Shown here piece after piece: positions 10,257 through 23,900 of a stretch of DNA of 64,000 nt. Source of the DNA: Acanthopleura granulata (lineage: Eukaryota; Mollusca; Polyplacophora; Chitonida; Chitonidae). Where the stretch lies: NCBI GenBank assembly GCA_016165875.1, contig JABBOT010000002.1:24752265-24816264 (forward strand), written 5' to 3'. A program made the position numbers and the translations under genes. The notes beneath the pieces are model-generated. The model was given only the letters and a program-made list of their open reading frames with translations, made no database searches and was not told the DNA's origin. How positions within the stretch are numbered: position 1 is the first letter of the stretch; every line of letters starts with the position of its first letter.

Positions 10257-11731
10257 GTGGCGTTTCGAAAGGGAGGCTTCATTATTTATATTGACTGTAT
10301 CACCTGATTCCAGAGTCAGGTCATGGTTGGGGCGTCGGGGGCGTTTGGTTGTTAGATACTATCCAGTTTGAATCACCAGCCGGCGCAAGACGCCCCGACA
10401 AATCACACTAGAGACGTCAAAGTCACTTCATATACTTGTCTATCACCAACCACAAAATGGTTACTTTCGGCCAACAGGAGGCGCCTTAACGAATTTCGAG
10501 CTTGTTGTAGTGTTGATGTGATCCATCAGGCGATTCAAATCCCAGCAGGCTATTGATCCACCTATTCGTCTGGCAGTTCATTAAAAGCTCCCCCTGCCAC
10601 CACAAGTAACCATTTTGTGGCTGGTAATAAACCGTGGCTACACAAGTACATGGTTTCACTCTGAAGTCTCTGGTATGATGACCAGGTGAGTTTTAGGTCA
10701 GCAGGCGCTTCAAACTGGACAGTCTACATGTATGACAGCGCCCCCTATCGTCGAACTCTGGAATTATTACATTCACCTAATAGAGGATGACGTGATGTAT
10801 CTTTGGTGTGAATATGATAGATGTAGTGCTTGTTGTATTGTTGCTGTGGACCATCAGGCGATTCAAATTACAGGAGGGGAGATGATCCGGCAATTCGTTA
10901 AAAGTGCCTCTGTAGGTCGAAAGGCGCCATTTTGTGACTAGTGATAGACCGTGGCAAGACAAGTACATGGTTTGACTTTGAAGTCTCTAAAGTGAATTGT
11001 AGGGTAGTTTGGAGTTAGCAGGCGATTCAAACTGGATAGTGCATCAGAGCGCCCCCTATGTACGAACTCTGGAATTATTACATTCAACTAATAGAGGATG
11101 ACGTGACGTATCTTTGATGTGAATATAATGGATCTAGTGCTTGTTGTATTGTTGCTGTGAGCCATCAGGCGAATCAAATCCCAGCAGGCTATTCATCCGG
11201 CAGTTCGTTAAAAGCTCCCCCTGTTGGCCGAAAGATTTGTAGTCGAGTTTTGGGTCAGGGGGAGATTCAAACTGGATAGTGTATGGCAGCACTCCCAATC
11301 GTCGAACTCTGGAATTATTACATTCACCCGACAGAGGATGACGTGATGTATCTTTGATGTGAATATGATAGGTGTAGTACTTGGTGTACTACATGGTCGA
11401 ACTCTGGAATTATTACATAGTCCGAATACAGGATGACGTGATGTATATTTAGTGGGTCTAATACTTGTTGTATTGTTGCTGTGATCCATCAGGCGATTCA
11501 AACTGCAGCAGGCTATTCTTCCTGCGATTCGTAGAAATGGACTGGGAGGCAATTCGAGTCATTGTTGCATTACAACGCCCCCTATCGTCGAATTGCACAT
11601 TGTAATATTAATTAGGTAGAGGATAATGTATGTCTGTTTTTAGTGTGATTGCTTTGGGTCTAATGCCAGTCGTAATGTAGACATAATTTTACGCTATATA
11701 CGTAATGAAGTGCCCCTTTCGAAACGCCAAC
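10257..11731. mobile_element. 1.47-kb terminal-inverted-repeat element with internal tandem units
   Basis: The left end 'tggcgtttcgaaaggg...cttcatta' (10258-10285) is the near-perfect inverse of the right end 'taatgaag...ccctttcgaaacgcca' (11704-11729), about 27 bases with few mismatches. The interior holds four units of about 305-335 bases and an inverted segment near the left. No transposase frame is visible, so it resembles a non-autonomous DNA transposon. I could not define a target-site duplication. Confidence 0.65.
10340..11560. repeat. Tandem repeat of about 305-335 bp within the inverted-repeat element
   Basis: The phrase 'atcaggcgattcaaat' recurs near 10526, 10854, 11165 and 11487, and 'ctctggaattattacattca' recurs near 10756, 11068, 11311 and 11404. 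Segment 10381-10490 is the inverse of 10880-11000, so the array contains both orientations. Confidence 0.75.
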
Positions 11732-11999
11732 CGCCTAACGCCAATCGCCGGGTAACTTCACATACGTTGCTGACATTATCGTCTCCTCGTGACAATTTTT
11801 CTGGTTTTCTGGTTTGTCTTATTCCTTTTATCCTGACAAATGGCGTGCGGGTAAATTAAAATTCCAAACATGCAAAGCTAGCTTTTTATTCGTGTTAGCG
11901 TTGCCTGATCACCAGATCGACAAAGGGTATTCTACAAGAGTGGGGGAGATCACTGTACCATAAAGATTTAGTCTTATAATTTCACGACATATTATTTAT

Positions 12000-12155
12000 T
12001 TATTTATCTGATTTATGTTTTACGCCGTTTTCAAGAATATATCACTTATATGACGGCGGCCGGCATTGTGGTGGGGGGAAACCGGGCAGAGCCCGGGGGC
12101 AACCCACGACCATTCGCAGGTTGTAGACGGACCTTCCCAAGTACGGCCCGACATA
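12000..12155 (-). mobile_element. SINE family 1, 5'-truncated
   Basis: Tail and body are well kept: 'ttttacgccgttttcaagaa', 'gaaaccgggcagagcccggg' and 'cgaccattcgcaggttg'. It stops at the 'tacggcccga' position, so the tRNA-like head is missing. Confidence 0.85.
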
Positions 12156-14892
12156 TTACATATAGTATAACAACTTATATAGTGACAAACGATCACCATC
12201 TCTATCAGCATATGCGCAGGATTTAGTTACAGGCATAAATAAATCTTATCAACGGAGTTTTTTAAGTCGATTGAATAAAAGCTCAAAACATGGTTATATC
12301 TATTCAATTAATGTTGTTATGAGAAATAAATATTTAAAATTTGACATAAATTCAATTTGAGCATCTCAAAAATACCGAAGCGCGTTACGAGTTATCTCCC
12401 TTGAAGGAAAATCTCCATGATCAGGTGCGTTGATCTAGACTTGAGGAGGTTTTTTTTGGCATCGGAGGGACGTGTAAAATTAAACATAACGAACACTAAG
12501 CTTTTTTGGTCTCTGCCAATCCTCGCGAATAAACATGACCTACTTCTATGATTCCAGATAGTTACAGAGGGTGTCCAGCGATAATCAGCTGGGTATAAGG
12601 AGACTTAAATTCTCAAAATTACTCGGAAAAACTTTTATGGATACAGGGATTTTTTTCTAGAATTTATCTCATCAGTTATGGGTCCGCCACTTAATAATAA
12701 TATTCCCTCATCTGGGTTAAAGAGTCTCTATTTTCTGATTTACCAGCATTGATTTTAACTGCAAATTGTATGTGACCTGTAACTTGTCAATAAGGGTTTC
12801 AAGTTCCTTCACAATAACCTTTATCAGAAATGTCAAAGGTTTAGACTGTTGCTACAAACTGGAATGTTTATTCTCAGAAGTAAACATAATACTTCAAGAA
12901 AATTTAGATACTTTTAAGTTAAGAGAACATTCATCTACATCCATTATTATTTTCATGTACGGTTTTTCACGATTATTAATTACCTATATTCAGCTATTTT
13001 CCCCTTATTTTTAAAGCTTTTTCCGAGATTCAAAAAACTTGCCTGATGTTAAGATGCTATGTTTTTATAGTGTGTTGTGGAGCTATTTTTCCCCTATTTT
13101 TACAGCTTTTTTCCGAGTTTCAAACATCGGTTCAAAAGTTTGAAAACGGTCTATTTCTACAACTTTGAAAATAATTTTATAATATCTGATTATAAAAATG
13201 ACCAATCATGACGTTTGAAAATCTTATTTGAAAATCATTATCAAACCTTTTTAAATCATTTTCTGTATTTTGAAATAATCAATACTTTGAAAGGTTAATA
13301 ACTGACTTTCAAAGATTGAAAAATGATTTTTAAACCCTTAAAATTACCACTATGTATTCAAAGCTTTAAAAATAGCGAGCATATACATGTAGGACCACTG
13401 CACTATACTTCCATCATCCCGCCAGTTTGCACATTATTTTTTCTAGATATACTTGCAGTACGTTCAAACTTCAAACCATTTTTGCATCAAAAATACTCCT
13501 CATGCAAGAGGCACTAGTGTACCGTGAGACTAGTGAGAATCTCTCGCTTCCTGTATATGCCACTCATCTGAGCGAATTAGTGCTACAGATCATATGTATA
13601 TTGCACAATGGCACAATAACGAGTTTTCAACACTACCTACTGTTTTCTACATGCTCGTAAACCACGAGTTATCTGATTTGATCATATACTACCGTAACTG
13701 TTTTCCCCATGAGCCGCCTGCGAAACGTGTGTGGTTCAGAAATGTGTACCTCGATCTTCACTGGTCGTTTTATTCAAGCCATGCTGTCGTCTATGGCAAT
13801 CGCTCTTGGTATTTGTCTCTTATTATAATTCGCATGACATAAAGATAGTGGGAACTAGCCCAATGAATTAGACGTTGTATGTATCAGTAGTATACAACAT
13901 GCAAATCACCTGGCTAGGAGGGAGCTAGCTAGACATACGCCATACTGGGCGCAAAATTTAGTCGATTGACCTAGTTGTGCCGCACAAGCCCGAGTATTAA
14001 TAGTATAACTATGCGAAAATATCGAGCGATGACTGAAGCTTTCCTTCGGATAACATGCTTGCTTACTCTCTTTCTCAAGTACACAAGGTATATGCAGAAC
14101 GAAGCCGTTTGCTAGTTTGAGATGTTATTATTGTTGTAAGCGACAAAGTCTGAGTGAGTACAAAGAGTTCCATCACACAGGAGCAACATTGGATGATTTG
14201 CGCTGTTACAACACGTTAGTATTTTCACATGTCTGTTTAGTGAATATCACCACCACAGCCATGGAAACAGATGGCATATAGACAACTTGTTCCGGTAAAT
14301 CTTGTGAATGTAGTAGCCGCGAGTGAGGATAGAGTGGTAGCCAGGCATGTATCCTCTCTTCTGTACAGCGGCCGATGTCAGCTATGCTGAACACTCGCTC
14401 TACTGCCGGTAGAGTTTCCGTGAATGTATTACCCCGCGATTCTGACTGCCACGTTCAGCTGAATATTGTCGGTTAATTCATCAACGCCCGTAGTCTTTTA
14501 GCAGCTGCACACTCTCACAACCGGAACTGCGTGCCGGTGGGAAGGGCGTGTAACTGCGCACGCTATAGGCCTATGCGAATATACGTCACAAGTAAACAAG
14601 TACCGGTACTGATAGTCACTCCTGTAAACACACATTGACCAGTCTTATATTGTACTAGGCATCGATACTGCGCAGCACACGTAAAGAAGTTGAACTAGAC
14701 TTAAGACAGATAGTAGTATAATTATTGTGATATTATTACCTAATAAGTGTGTGTTAGGGCACTTGTGAAGTGGACATTGTAAGATACAAAGAAGAGTACC
14801 GTAGCTGGGAACCCGCCTGTACGTTGTATAGCAGTCAGCTGTGTTGGTTGTCAACCGCTGATACAGATAAAGAACAAGATACTAGCAAGATC
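12156..14892. other. No gene recognised
   Basis: AT-rich sequence between the repeats and the gene B start codon. It presumably contains the gene B promoter near its right end. I could not identify a TATA box or initiator with confidence. Confidence 0.4.
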
Positions 14893-14920
14893 ATGTTACC
14901 AACATTCCACCGTTCACCAG
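14893..14920 (+). CDS. Gene B exon 1, start codon and signal peptide n-region
   Basis: ATG in the context aagatcATG, nine codons (MLPTFHRSP) plus one base, then gtaagt; phase 1. Gene D starts in the same aagatcATG context and also ends its first coding exon in phase 1, which supports this start. Confidence 0.7.
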
Positions 14921-17900
14921 GTAAGTCATACCGTTAAATATCTGATTTAGGCCTAGATCAGTCAAAACCAACATTTAGTTTGTTCTTCGTATTTCTATAC
15001 AAACATGGTTACTGCTAGTCCTATACTGTGGACTGTAATTGTGCCATTCGACGTAATACCTGTATGTGTTTTCACTTCTAGGTATCCTAGTAATCCTAGC
15101 CCTGGTTGTTGTAGTATGGAAAAATCCCGTCGAAGGTATGTGAACTTTTTCAACGTCACACCTAGACCAACCAGGCATAAATCACATCACGACAGATACA
15201 TACATAGGCCTATACTTCATCGACCAATTGTTGATCATACGTGTATACTTCTTACTTCTACCCAATCAAACACACGTGTGTAGCAGGCCTACTTCAAGAC
15301 CATGTTGACTTAAATAGCGTCTTACGCTCGATGTCATTGAACCCGGTTTGAAAATAGGTCATGCGATTGTTGACTTGAAACGCCCTGTTGGTTGCCTAGT
15401 CGTATAATTGCGCGTAATATGTGTCAGCACCTAATACATAGAAATGTTGCACCTATTCATGGTAAATTTCCTAATCGCAATTTCATTTCGGTTATTTATA
15501 CAATTTGCGCTTAATCCATAGAAAATGCGTGTCAGTATTTCTTTCAAAGTGCTAACACTGCTACAGGTTTTGTATGATTTCAACAAAACTTAGTTCAAGC
15601 GTAGACTTCGTTAAGATGAATGATTCGTACTATCGAGTTTTAATTTCTATGATCTGTCCGTCAGTCTATCCAATAAATGTTAACATATTTTCAAAACACT
15701 ATACTCCTCCTGCAGGTTTTGTTTGATTTCAACGAAAATCGATTTAAGTGTAGACTGCATCAAGATACGTAAGTAGTACATGTAGTATCACTTTTCCATT
15801 TGGATGATCGATTGTCCGTCTGTCTACCTGTTGATCCAACATGTTAACTTTTCTTTCAAAACGGTACTACTGTTACAGTTCGTATCCAATTACAACAAAA
15901 CTTGGTACATGTGAATCACGATAGATATTTCGTGGTATTGATTTTCAATTTATATTGTCTTCCTCTCTGGCCGTAGGTGGGAAGGTACGCCAGCAACCTT
16001 CAAAACCATGTTGACCTAAATAGAGTCGTACGCTCGGTGTCATTGAACCCGGTTTGAAAATAGGTCTTGCGATTGTTGACTTGAAACGTTCTGTTGGTTG
16101 CACAATCGTGCAATTGCGCCTAATATGTGTCAGCATCTAATACATAGAAATGTTGCACCTAATCATGGTAAACCTCCTAATCGTAATTTCACTGTGCAAA
16201 TACAATTTGCGCTAAATCCATAGAAAATGCGTGTCAGTATTTCTTTCAAAGTGCTAACACTGCTACAGTTTTTGTATGATTTCAGCAAAACTTAGTTCAA
16301 GCGTAGACTTCGTTAAGATGAATGATTCGTAGTATCGATTTTTAATTTCTATGCTCTGTCCGTCAGTCTATCCAATAAAAGTTAACATATTTTTCAAAAC
16401 ACTATACTCCTCCTGCAGGTTTTGTTTGATTTCAACGAAAATAGATTTAAGTGTAGCCTGCATCGAGAGACGTAAGTAGTTCTTGTAGTACCAATTTTCC
16501 ATTTCGATGATCGGTTGTCCGTCTGTCTTTTTGTTGATCCAACATATGTTAACTTTTCTTTCAAAATGGTGCTACTGTTACAGTTCGTATCCAATTTCAA
16601 AACTTGGTACATGTGAATCACGATAGATATTTCGTGGTATTTACTTTCAATTTATATTGTCTTCCTCTCTGGCCGTAGGTGGGAAGGTCCGCAAGCAACC
16701 TGCGGATGGTTGTGGGTTTCCATCGGGCTCTGCCCGGTTTCCTCACAGTAAAGCCGGCCGCCGTCGCATAAGTGAAATATTCTTGAGTACGGTGTAAAAC
16801 ACCAATCAAATGAAATGAATGAAAGATTTTGATTGTCCATTGTCCGTTATACATACATAATGTAGTAATCGACAATAATTTTGTCCCAACCGATAGAGCT
16901 ACCGTCTCAACAGAGACTCTGGTTGGAAATATACGTGCATAAAGGTTTTCGCTTACTTATGTAACGGGAGGCAACTAATGTCTGCCTTGGCCTACCCAGG
17001 TTCGTAAGTTAGGAACCCAAGTGACGAGAATCAGCCAAAATGCCAGTCTGCCGACTTCACAAAAACTGGACTCAAACACAAATTAATAAAACGATCTAGG
17101 AATTTATTAAATTAAGGTGAACACAAGTATGGAAATCCAAAAGGTAAGGCATAAAGTGTCTTCCCTACTTATACTTAGTCATGGGGGGAAAAGGGGGTTT
17201 GCCGTAAATGGCAGCTTGAGGCTATCGTCAGTCAGTTCGAACAGGCAAGCATGGTGCTTTAAGTGGAGACTGGGTCAGGGAAAGCCTCGTTGCTAGCTGT
17301 TTACACTCTCTATAGCTGGTACTACCCCTGTCTCACATGTAAAACTTAACGATAGGTTTTATAAATTGTGAAACGCATTGATCAAGGGTACTTCAGCTTA
17401 GGAGGTTCGAGTCATTCCACTAACCTTAGTTATACAACATTTCTAATCACATGACTTAGTCAACAAAATGTATGTAAACAACTTTAAAAAAAAGGGAGAA
17501 ACTAATTAAAGGCGCACAGGATTTCATGAAAGGGAAATAACCCTTCCTCTACACTTGCGTTTAATAAGTGAAATTACCATGAATTTCGAATAGATCATTG
17601 TCATGGTATGCTAAAAATCATACGTGAAGCATATCTACATATGCTCTTAAAACCCGGTTTAAAGTACATGATGTTGTATAAATAATATTTCCACCATTTT
17701 TCAAGTCTTTGTTTGTTGTTAATTTTGTTTTGTTTTTATTTCTTTTCTTTTCACATTTTTTCTTTTTATTTTTTTATCTTTGGGGTCCTTTTGTTCGGTC
17801 TGCTGTGGTGGTCAACTCTTTTGAAATTAGCTATATTTGGAATAAAATCCATATGCGCGTAACATTGTGTAGGGGCCATGACGGAGTGTGCATATTGCCA

Positions 17901-20900
17901 GACACTATAGGCTAAGCAAAACGTTCTGGAGAAATATCCCGATTTTAAGGTCCGGAGAGTAGTTTTAATAGAAGATATATGATAAATAGATTATCAGTAC
18001 ATTATGCTGAAATGCACCAACGCATCTGGTCTCGTTCTCTGCGGTTGCACATTAAAAGTGGTTTTCGCCACTCCACATTGTCTAAAATATACATATATAA
18101 TATATTTCATTGTTTGTAACTAAAACACTTTTTGATTTCGAGACATCAAGAACTCGTTTTAGGACAATAACATTGGAGCTTAAAGTCGCAAGCTTTTCAT
18201 GTAAGAGGAAAAAGAAGTAAAGCAGAACTGAAAAAAGATATGACTTTAGGAGGGTATCAGCAGTTGTCAGTCGCAGCTATGGTAAGATTTGCATCTAGAG
18301 GTGCACAGTTCTTCCTGCTGAGGATGATTTTCCCGCCTTACCATCCCAGGTCCTTTCTCCCCGGTACTGCAAGAGACTTGCGCAAATAACAGGACATATT
18401 GTTCCATGCCCAATTTCAGGTTTGACTTTCTCCATTCACGGAGGACAGGAAACCGACGGAATTGTCATGGCGGCAAAGGGAAACACGTTAGAGTATGTCT
18501 GTGTGGAGCCTGTCTTAGATGGAAGAGCTGGTAAAGCAATATGCGAGAAACTCGGCTTTTCAAGGTAAGAGCAGCAACAGCAGTTTAGAATTACAAACAA
18601 AGCTGTAATTTTCAATCACTCCTGCAACCTGAAATCTGTCATCCAAATATTTAATTTAAGTTCATTTTTTTTTAGCTCCAATACTTTGATCATGGACCCG
18701 GAGATGTACACGGACACCAGAGGGATCAGACAAGCTCTTAAACTGAAGTTGAACTGTTCCCAGAGTAACCAGGACTGTGAACTGCAGGACACCAATGAAT
18801 TCTGTTATGATAGTCCATATGGAAAAGTTAGGGAAATGTTGGCTGCCCTGTACTGCTATGATGAAGGTATGGGCGTAAATGTGCCTTAATATAATACGGT
18901 GAAATATCGCTGTGTCCAGCCATGACACTGAAAATCGTTTTATCGTTTACATTGATTGTTAATGATATTCTTATCCGCTACTTGAACCACCTATTATTCA
19001 AAGAAATTTATTCTGGTATGCATGTCATAACTGGCATATTGCAGAGTGAATTTCGTGGACAAGTTTTCACCAATCTGGAAATGAAAGAAAGGAAAATCTC
19101 CGCCAACGGATGTCCATATATGTGAAAAATATTACCTTATCATAATAGCGCCACTCCCCAGGCCTAGTCATATGCAATCTATATTAGGTTTCTACTTCCG
19201 TACCAAAGAGGCAGGATGAAACATGCAGGATATCATATTAAGCTAATAAAACATATACATGAAGCAATGGTTCATATGTTATAAAAATTTTTCAGCGTTG
19301 CAATACCGATTGACATACCCTCATCAGGAGCCAGTTGGAAGATTAGAGGTGAAGATCAACAACACCTGGGGACCTGTCTGTAGCACAGCAGCGTGGCAAG
19401 GCATTGCAAGTCAGGCCTGCAAAGCTATGGGACTCCCAAGGTAGCAAAGCCAGTTCGTTGTTTTAAAGTGTTTGATTTAATGGCAAAATTAGTTCCCTGC
19501 ATTTGGTGGATTTATATTTGGTACTTTTTTTCTTCAATAAAAGAAAAATTCGACCGTACCAACCTTATACGAACTGACCACATCTGTATGCCGAAAAACC
19601 TAGGCGTCACAACCGACATTCGTATGGTCAACCAAAATGAGCGTTCCGGGTTAGTGATCGCAAAACCAGTTTCCAAAAACGACAAATAACAAAAAAAAAA
19701 AACATCAGAGTAAGTATATAAAGTATAAACATTAGATTCAATTCATGCAAAGAGAACAGTTATCAGTGAGTCATGACGAAAACACGCAATGATCATGTCA
19801 CTTAACTCCCACCTATGTCTGGCATTTTACTTTTTTATTTATTTGATTGGGGTTTAACGCCCTACTCAAGATTATTTCACTTATTCGACGGCGGACAGCA
19901 TTGTGGTGGGAGGAATGGAACTATGGCTTGTAAAAACGGCCTGCTACGTCAGATCTGTAATATACATGAGAAAATAGAGAAGTGATAAAACGAGCATTTC
20001 CACTTTGCCCATTCCAGTCTCCTGCTTCGTGTAAACAAAATTTGATGCGAAGACCTGTCTGAAATGAGCGCATTTCATTATGGTTGAATATATTTTGTGA
20101 CTTGGTTGTTTGTTTGCAGCACTGACGCACGTACATATAGTAGTGTTTACAGTGGTGGAGAGTTCCCACCCAATGCTCTGGCCCTCAACCGGTGTCTCAG
20201 TCCACCAGGCATACCTCCGGGCTACTGTCAAAATAACAAGGTTGGGGAACCCTGTCCTCAGCAGATGTATTTGGCTCTCTCTTGTGCAGATGGTAATCAT
20301 ATCCGGTGTCTTCTTTAATCTTAAAGGCCACTTGTGTTGTCACATTATTGTTAGAAGTCTTTTGTTGAAGAAGTCCAAATTGTACTACTCTTGAGCAGGT
20401 TTGTTTTATGACGTGTATGGACAGTCGGTTTCGATCCCATGAACACGAGATTTTAAATCCGTCCTTCATCATACTAAGCCATTCAGGTGAAAGACTTTTT
20501 TTTGATGAAGTGAACATAAATTCAGCCACTAAATCTGAATTTATTTCCAAAGAATTTTAGAGAGGTGTTTTAAAAATATTTTAAAAAGTCTACAACGCTT
20601 ATCAGCAGAATATATTGCTTATGATCCATACTGCTTAACTAAAGTTGTATTCTCACTGGAATTCCTATATACGAGACTGAGATAGCCCTGGCACGCAGTT
20701 ACAGCCTTTGGCGCATTGATATACGCCATAAGATTTGGGCAGAATTTTTGAAAGCTGTCAATAAAAAAATCACTATCCTGGCTTCAAAGAACCTTAGAAT
20801 AGCAGAGTAACAAAAGTAAAGGGTATATCAGCAAGGCAAACGGCTGTGATTTACACGAAGCAGTGAAAATTTGGCGGTGCCCAGTAGTTTGACAACGACA

Positions 20901-23900
20901 ACATTTGCAGTAGTTCTGAATCACACGATGTTTCCAGTGATCAAGTAACCTTACCGGTTGACCGCTGAAAGGAGTCGGGCAGAACAAAATGGCTCCTATA
21001 TATCTTAATGCTGATATCTAGACGTCTGCCTGAGAATTTACTTTGCTACTCATTTGGTGACGCCATTTTGTCATGTTAACCATCTGAAGTGACGTCACAT
21101 TGCCTTGGTGCTCCCCTGCACCAAAAAAAAAAAGATACTCATTTCAATAGTTTCACCCTTCTTTTGCATTCAAAAGATTTTTAAAAAACTAAATTGTTTT
21201 AACACCGATAATTTCGTGAAGCTTGGTGCCCCCCAAGTATGTGACGCCATAGTGGCGGCATGCCCTATTTGTGCAGCAGTCAAATATGCTAATCACACAC
21301 CGAATTACGATGGGATTAGTTTTCATGCTTTCCCATCGGACCCCTCAATGCGGCGAAAATGGATGATTTCCAGGCGACACTACCTTTTCGAGTCGGATTA
21401 GCACTCTAAATTATGCTGTAGCCATTTTGAAAAGACTTACTTTGATCCGGCGTACAGAAAAGTAAACATTGCACTTCAAACAGGAAATACCACAATTACG
21501 TAACGCATATTCAAGGGCAGAAGAGAAATGTGCGATTTTCTTCTGGGAATTGTTTTCTACAAGTGAAGATATTCAACAGATGAATTTTTTTTTGTTTGCA
21601 TCATTTTTTTTATATCACAGGTATATCGTTCAGTTGCATAAAGTGAAAAATAAAACCGGGACATTTGACATTTAAGACACGCGCCAAATTCGAGTAGTTA
21701 AGCATGAAGAACAAACATTATCAGCGAGCATTTAATGTTACAAGTCGACTCCACATTTATGTGAATAACACTACGCACAAAATCTGTCGATTCTTGGAAA
21801 ATAATCCGCAGCCTGTGAAACAAATGACTACCTTTTATGTAGGAGAAAAACCCCGCAATTGCCGATTCTTGAAAAATATCAATTATAATATTTCAAGAAT
21901 GTACAGCTTCTCGGAATTCATCCACTACATAATGAGACTCGTGGCTTTTAGAAGAAATTTTAGTCGCGGCTGTCCTTTTTACGGATTGGGAGTAAATATT
22001 ATCTTTGACGCTTTAATTGGTATGGTAACATCAGGAACCTTTGCTTAGGCGCCTTTACTTAAGAAATATTGCACTTCAGATTTTATGTCCAGAATTTACT
22101 CAGTGTACTTAGTTGTCCCGTATGAATAAATTATGTGTAAGCCGTGACAGTCAAAGCTATACGAGTCATACATATTTGGAATTGAATATTTTCCAGCCAC
22201 AGAGGGAAAGATACGACTAAAACCTGACCTCCCTGGATACCAATCGGGCAGAGTAGAAGTTTACCACCGGGGCAGCTGGCACGGCCTGGCCGTCAACCAG
22301 CCTAAACTATCAGTCATTCCCGAGGCTAGTGTTATTTGTAGAACACTCAACTTTTCAACGTAAGTTTATGAGAAAATAGAGTTCGGCTTCCTCCCAGGGG
22401 CTCAGTCAAGTTGAAAAAGTTTGTTTCTTTGGGTAGCACTTAATGCCGTCTTGTACATCATATCGGCTATTTCATAACGAAATATCTTCACAAGCCTTTC
22501 TCTTGTATTTCTCTTATTGCCTTTCTAGAACATGGTGTCGAAGATAAAAAAAAAGCCTCACCCAGTAACAGCTCTTTGGTGTATCCTAATATCCCCTAAT
22601 AACGAAGGCCAAGCCAAGGAAACCCTATGCATGGTTGCTGAGTTGTAGATGAGTAAAGTATGGATGTATTGAGATTTCTGTCTGGCATATATCCATGAAG
22701 AGAATACGCAAGTTAATGGTTTCGCGTTTAGAACTGAAGCAAAGCTATCTGCTGCTCAGTAGATCTGATTTGGGCGTGTAGGCGTTGACTCAGCCATTTC
22801 AGTCTCTTGACAAGTTAAACGTTTCTTTTACCTTCCAAAAGAGTGGCCAATTTGCAGTATAATGCGACATTGTGGACTTGTGTATGTCGAAGATTTATAA
22901 GAAGAGTTCAGTGCACTTGTAAGCAATGCCATATGAATTTCTTGTTCCAAACTCATCCTTGTCAGCCCTATATGTAAATGGCGTGTGTCTTCGTGTCGTT
23001 GCAGAAATGGAGTTGATGGTAGCTTGAGCAAGGCCTACTCAACCCGGTGGCTAGATAATGTGCAGTGTAACGGAGATGAGAGTAACGTGTATGAGTGTAG
23101 CGGCACCTCGTTGGACAATGTTCAGAATACAACATTCGGACGTTTATTAACAGTGACCTGTGGTAACGTTACTCACATCATCCATATGCATCCACACGAA
23201 GCTCACGCTTACATTTTGTCACAGGTGTACATACTGTGATTGTATAACATTCACTGAAGTATCACACTTACATCATCTGTATTACGCTAGTGTCAATTCA
23301 ATCCTTTGCTTACTTTACAATACGTTTTCCTGTATTATGTCGTGCAGTCAGTATGAATTCTGTGTCATCTACTCACGTTACATTACGTTTTCTTGTATCA
23401 CATCGTGCTAACAGCATACATTCTCTCTTATACTTATGTTACATTAAGTTTCATTTTGTATTACATCTTGCATAAGTTCTCTCTCATACTTATGTTACAT
23501 TACTTTTTTTGTATTACATCTTGCTGTTAGTATAAATTCTGTTTCATATACTCACGTTACATGACGTTTTTCTGTAACAGCATAAATTCTCTCTCCTACT
23601 TATGTTACAGTTTTTTGTATCACCCTGTTAACATTGCTAATTCACTTTCATTTTGTTTTGTCCCTGGGCTGTAAACTTCGATTAGAAATGGTATTTTGAT
23701 TTTGTCGGCAAAATGAAATGCTGTTTCAGTGTATAGATTTAAACGCTATTTTCAGGCACGGGAGACGATGCTGTTCAACTCCGAGATGATGGTCTGTTAC
23801 TGATGAGAAAAGGAGGTCAATGGGGAACTATATGTTCTAAAAATTTCCACAACTTAGACGCAGCGGTCGTATGCAAAGCCTTGAATAAACCCAGGTATCA

